Assembly (NCBI GenBank): GCA_963821235.1
Contig: CAWGCS010000001.1
Span: 248,001-312,000 of the forward strand
DNA: 64,000 bases
Direction of reading: 5' to 3'
Source of the DNA: CTSoil-043 sp963821235
GTDB taxonomy: Bacteria; Chloroflexota; Limnocylindria; Limnocylindrales; CSP1-4
Position numbers and translations under genes: made by a program. Below the pieces are notes generated by a model. That model searched no databases, was not told the origin of the DNA, and was given only the letters and a program-made list of their open reading frames with translations. Shown one piece after another: positions 61,789 to 64,000 of the stretch. Each line of letters begins with the position of its first letter. Within the stretch, counting starts at the first letter, position 1.

Positions 61789-64000
61789 ATGACCCCTGAC
61801 CGCCGCACCGCCTACCGGGCCCGCTCCGTCTTCGGAGTGGCGCTCGTGGCGTTGGCGGCCGTCCTGGCCTTCACCCCGGCGGTGCCTCCCGTCGGCGCCA
61901 TCGATCCCACGCCCGCGCCCTCCGAGTCGCCGACGCCCGCGCCCGATCCGACGGCCGCGCCGACGCCCGATCCGACGGCCGCGCCGACGCCCGATCCGAC
62001 GGCCGCGCCGACGCCCGATCCGACGGCCGCGCCGACGCCCGATCCCACGCCGGATCCGACGGCCGCGCCGACGCCCGATCCGACGGCCACTCCCGACCCG
62101 CTGCCGTCCGTCGATCCCAGCCCCGATCCGACGGCCGCCCCGACGCCTGACCCAACGTCGGATCCGACGCCAGAGCCGACGGCGGAGCCGTCCGCCGAGC
62201 CCTCGCCCTCCCCGACCCCTACGCCCGTCCGGGGTTCGGTCACCCTCACCTCGAACGCCCCGTCGGGCGGGCGCCACCGGATCGACCCCGGCGACGCGCT
62301 GGACGTGACCCTCGCCGCCCGGGTCGAGACGGCGGCGCGGAGCGTCCTCCTCGTGGCGGAGCTGCCGGCCGGCTGGACCGTGGTCGATCCCGACGGGGGA
62401 GCCGTCGACGTGACGGCCCGCACGATCGAATGGCCTCGCGGCAACCTCACCGCCGGGGCCCGGGTCGTCGTCGCGCCGCGCCTCCGGGCGCCCGTCCGCT
62501 CGCCGGCCGGCGAGCCCGCCTTCCGGGCGACGGTCGGGGCCAGGCTGGAGCACCTCGGCGGCGTCGCCGCCATCGACTCGCTCACCGTCCTCGTGGCGCC
62601 GGTCCTGGTGGTCGAGCACGCGGTCTTCGCCCGGGTCGAGCCCGTCACCCAGGTCCCGACCTACCTGGCGCCCGACGCGGACCTCACCGGCGTCCTCCGC
62701 TTCGACGCCTTCCGCGTCCGCTTCCAGGTCCGCAATGCCGACCTCCCCGCGGCCGGCCTCGTGCCGCGCCTCCAGTATCGCCTCGGCGGGATCGGGACCT
62801 ACGCGGACGTCCCCCTCGGCGATTCGGTGGTCGACGTCCCCTTCTACGTCGCCGCGGAGTGGCGCAGGACCGGCTCGGGCAGCGGGACCCTGCCGGGGCC
62901 GGCCCAGGAGCCGATCCACGCGTCCGAGATCTCCATCGACGACACCGACGACGACACCCAGGCGCCGGCACCGGGCCGCCGGGTAATGGGCCGGGCCGGG
63001 GCGACCACGATCGTGGTCCCGGGAGACTCCTACACCGAGGTCGAGTTCACCGTCCGCGCCTCGATCGACCTGCCCCTCGGCCTCTGGTTCGAGCTTCGCC
63101 TGACCGACGACGGGCGGGCGATCGCCAGCGCGACGAGCGCGAGCGCGATCAGCGAGGCGACGCCGCGCGTGGAGCTGACGCCGGGCCAGCAGGCCGGCGT
63201 GCCGGTCGGCCCGCCGGTCGACGTCCGGCCCTCCAACGCGGGCGGCATCGGCGACGTCGACTTCCCCCTCGTCACGCCCGACGTGATCGCCGCGACCTGG
63301 CCGGATCGCGCGGGGACGCCCGCCTATCGCCTCGCGGTGGCCGTGCCCGCCGCCCCCGAGGCGCAGGGCCCCCTCTTCGCCCCGTTCACGTCGCCCCACC
63401 TGCCCGACACGTCGCTCGTCTCGGACACCTGTGCCGCCTGCCATCCCTCACACTCCGCACGGAACGGCTACCTGCTCTCGAAGGACGCCCCCCAGGAGGC
63501 GCTCTGCTTCGCCTGCCACGACGGCACCGGCTCGAACCTCAACGTCCAGGCGCAGTACGCGGACGTGGTCGTGCCGGCCAACGATCCGGTCGCCCGCGCG
63601 TTCTACCGGCACGACGTCGCCTCCGACGAGACCCTCGAGTGCGCGAGCTGCCACAACGCCCACAACGCGACCGCGACCGACGCGACGCAGACGACGACCG
63701 GCTGGACGGTCGCGGGCGCGCAATCGACCGTCGCCGGGGTGACGGTGACGAACGGGCCGGCCGGCACCGCGCCGACGTATGCGCTCCAGGACGGCACGTT
63801 CGGGCATCAGCCGACGCGGGAGTACGAGCTCTGCCTGAGCTGCCACTCCGGGTTCACGAGCCTCGACTCCAACGCCGGCCAGCCGCCGTCGCGCTACGCG
63901 CTCGACAAGGCGATCGAGCTGAACCCGGCCAACGCCTCCTATCACCCGATCGAGGCGCCCGGCCGGAACACGACGGCGGCGATGGCTCTGAGCCTGGGCG
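61789..64000 (+). CDS. Large Pro-rich multiheme surface protein (3' partial)
   Basis: An open frame of at least 737 codons that runs off the right edge. Signal helix (~12-34), a Pro/Thr-rich stalk with perfect DPTAAPTP repeats (~45-140), a long beta-rich region with Ig/adhesin-like character (~148-540), then four CXXCH motifs so far (CAACH, CFACH, CASCH, CLSCH). It may join surface attachment to electron transfer. It follows the two six-heme genes after 72 bp and is likely in the same operon. Confidence 0.85.
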   Translation, partial: MTPDRRTAYRARSVFGVALVALAAVLAFTPAVPPVGAIDPTPAPSESPTPAPDPTAAPTPDPTAAPTPDPTAAPTPDPTAAPTPDPTPDPTAAPTPDPTATPDPLPSVDPSPDPTAAPTPDPTSDPTPEPTAEPSAEPSPSPTPTPVRGSVTLTSNAPSGGRHRIDPGDALDVTLAARVETAARSVLLVAELPAGWTVVDPDGGAVDVTARTIEWPRGNLTAGARVVVAPRLRAPVRSPAGEPAFRATVGARLEHLGGVAAIDSLTVLVAPVLVVEHAVFARVEPVTQVPTYLAPDADLTGVLRFDAFRVRFQVRNADLPAAGLVPRLQYRLGGIGTYADVPLGDSVVDVPFYVAAEWRRTGSGSGTLPGPAQEPIHASEISIDDTDDDTQAPAPGRRVMGRAGATTIVVPGDSYTEVEFTVRASIDLPLGLWFELRLTDDGRAIASATSASAISEATPRVELTPGQQAGVPVGPPVDVRPSNAGGIGDVDFPLVTPDVIAATWPDRAGTPAYRLAVAVPAAPEAQGPLFAPFTSPHLPDTSLVSDTCAACHPSHSARNGYLLSKDAPQEALCFACHDGTGSNLNVQAQYADVVVPANDPVARAFYRHDVASDETLECASCHNAHNATATDATQTTTGWTVAGAQSTVAGVTVTNGPAGTAPTYALQDGTFGHQPTREYELCLSCHSGFTSLDSNAGQPPSRYALDKAIELNPANASYHPIEAPGRNTTAAMALSLG
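61945..62076 (+). repeat. Tandem 24-bp repeat (DPTAAPTP)
   Basis: Four identical 24-bp units at 61945-62040, a 12-bp variant, then a fifth unit at 62053-62076, all in frame, encoding DPTAAPTP. Perfect identity suggests recent expansion or ongoing slippage. Confidence 0.92.

Noticed and set aside
58996..63444. A 1482-codon open frame on the minus strand
   Set aside because: It is antisense to the multiheme genes, whose signal peptides, heme motifs and ribosome binding sites are clear. Its composition is Arg/Gly/Val-rich, as expected of shadow frames in GC-rich DNA.

Overview
The window is GC-rich (roughly 70% by eye), densely coded on both strands, and uses many GTG starts. It carries tRNA-Pro(CGG) and tRNA-Ile(UAU), an F420-type nitroreductase relative, two very large ATPase-LuxR (LAL/MalT-like) regulators, an ECF sigma with a membrane anti-sigma, and tandem CXXCH multiheme proteins next to NHL and TPR proteins. 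This mix fits a high-GC Chloroflexota, possibly of the Limnocylindria type. That placement is inference from gene content; no 16S or ribosomal protein gene is present.

Layout. 0-10.3 kb: end of an AldA-type aldehyde dehydrogenase, a LysR regulator, a duplicated SnoaL-like module fused to an anti-sigma, an ECF sigma factor, a zinc alcohol dehydrogenase interrupted by an in-frame TGA, an alpha/beta hydrolase between two copies of a LuxR-type HTH, a CPBP protease and an amidase. 10.4-11.8 kb: decayed, phage-like genes including a frameshifted HNH nuclease. 11.8-18.9 kb: MalT-like regulator, nitroreductase, MacB-like exporter and membrane proteins. 19.0-20.4 kb: remnant of a phage lysis module plus a second HNH nuclease. 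20.5-22.8 kb: ABC exporter with its TetR repressor and a promoter-operator. 23-34.5 kb: tRNA-Pro, LAL regulator, orphan DNA methyltransferase, SH3 surface protein, metY-metX behind a structured leader, and a mannose-6-phosphate isomerase.

34.8-45.2 kb: an NlpC/P60 hydrolase, an OmpR-type two-component system, then a metal-handling cluster (SHOCT, cupredoxin, CcdA/DsbD-like, HMA, Met-rich cupredoxin, CDF efflux, ArsR, CPH-type P1B ATPase), followed by a second ArsR with DUF302 and OsmC. Clear operators precede several of these. Three of the membrane genes are interrupted by single-base frameshifts. 45.2-54.9 kb: a GGDEF-EAL protein, tRNA-Ile(UAU), a class V aminotransferase divergent from a rhodanese, and a GAF histidine kinase with a NarL regulator.

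54.9-64 kb: an IS110 element with a hairpin-rich leader (candidate bridge RNA) sits directly upstream of a redox locus. That locus holds a bc1-type Rieske protein, a TPR membrane protein, an NHL beta-propeller, two paralogous six-heme secreted proteins and a large Pro-rich multiheme protein that runs off the window. It looks like an uncharacterised extracellular or periplasmic electron-transfer system and is the most interesting region here.
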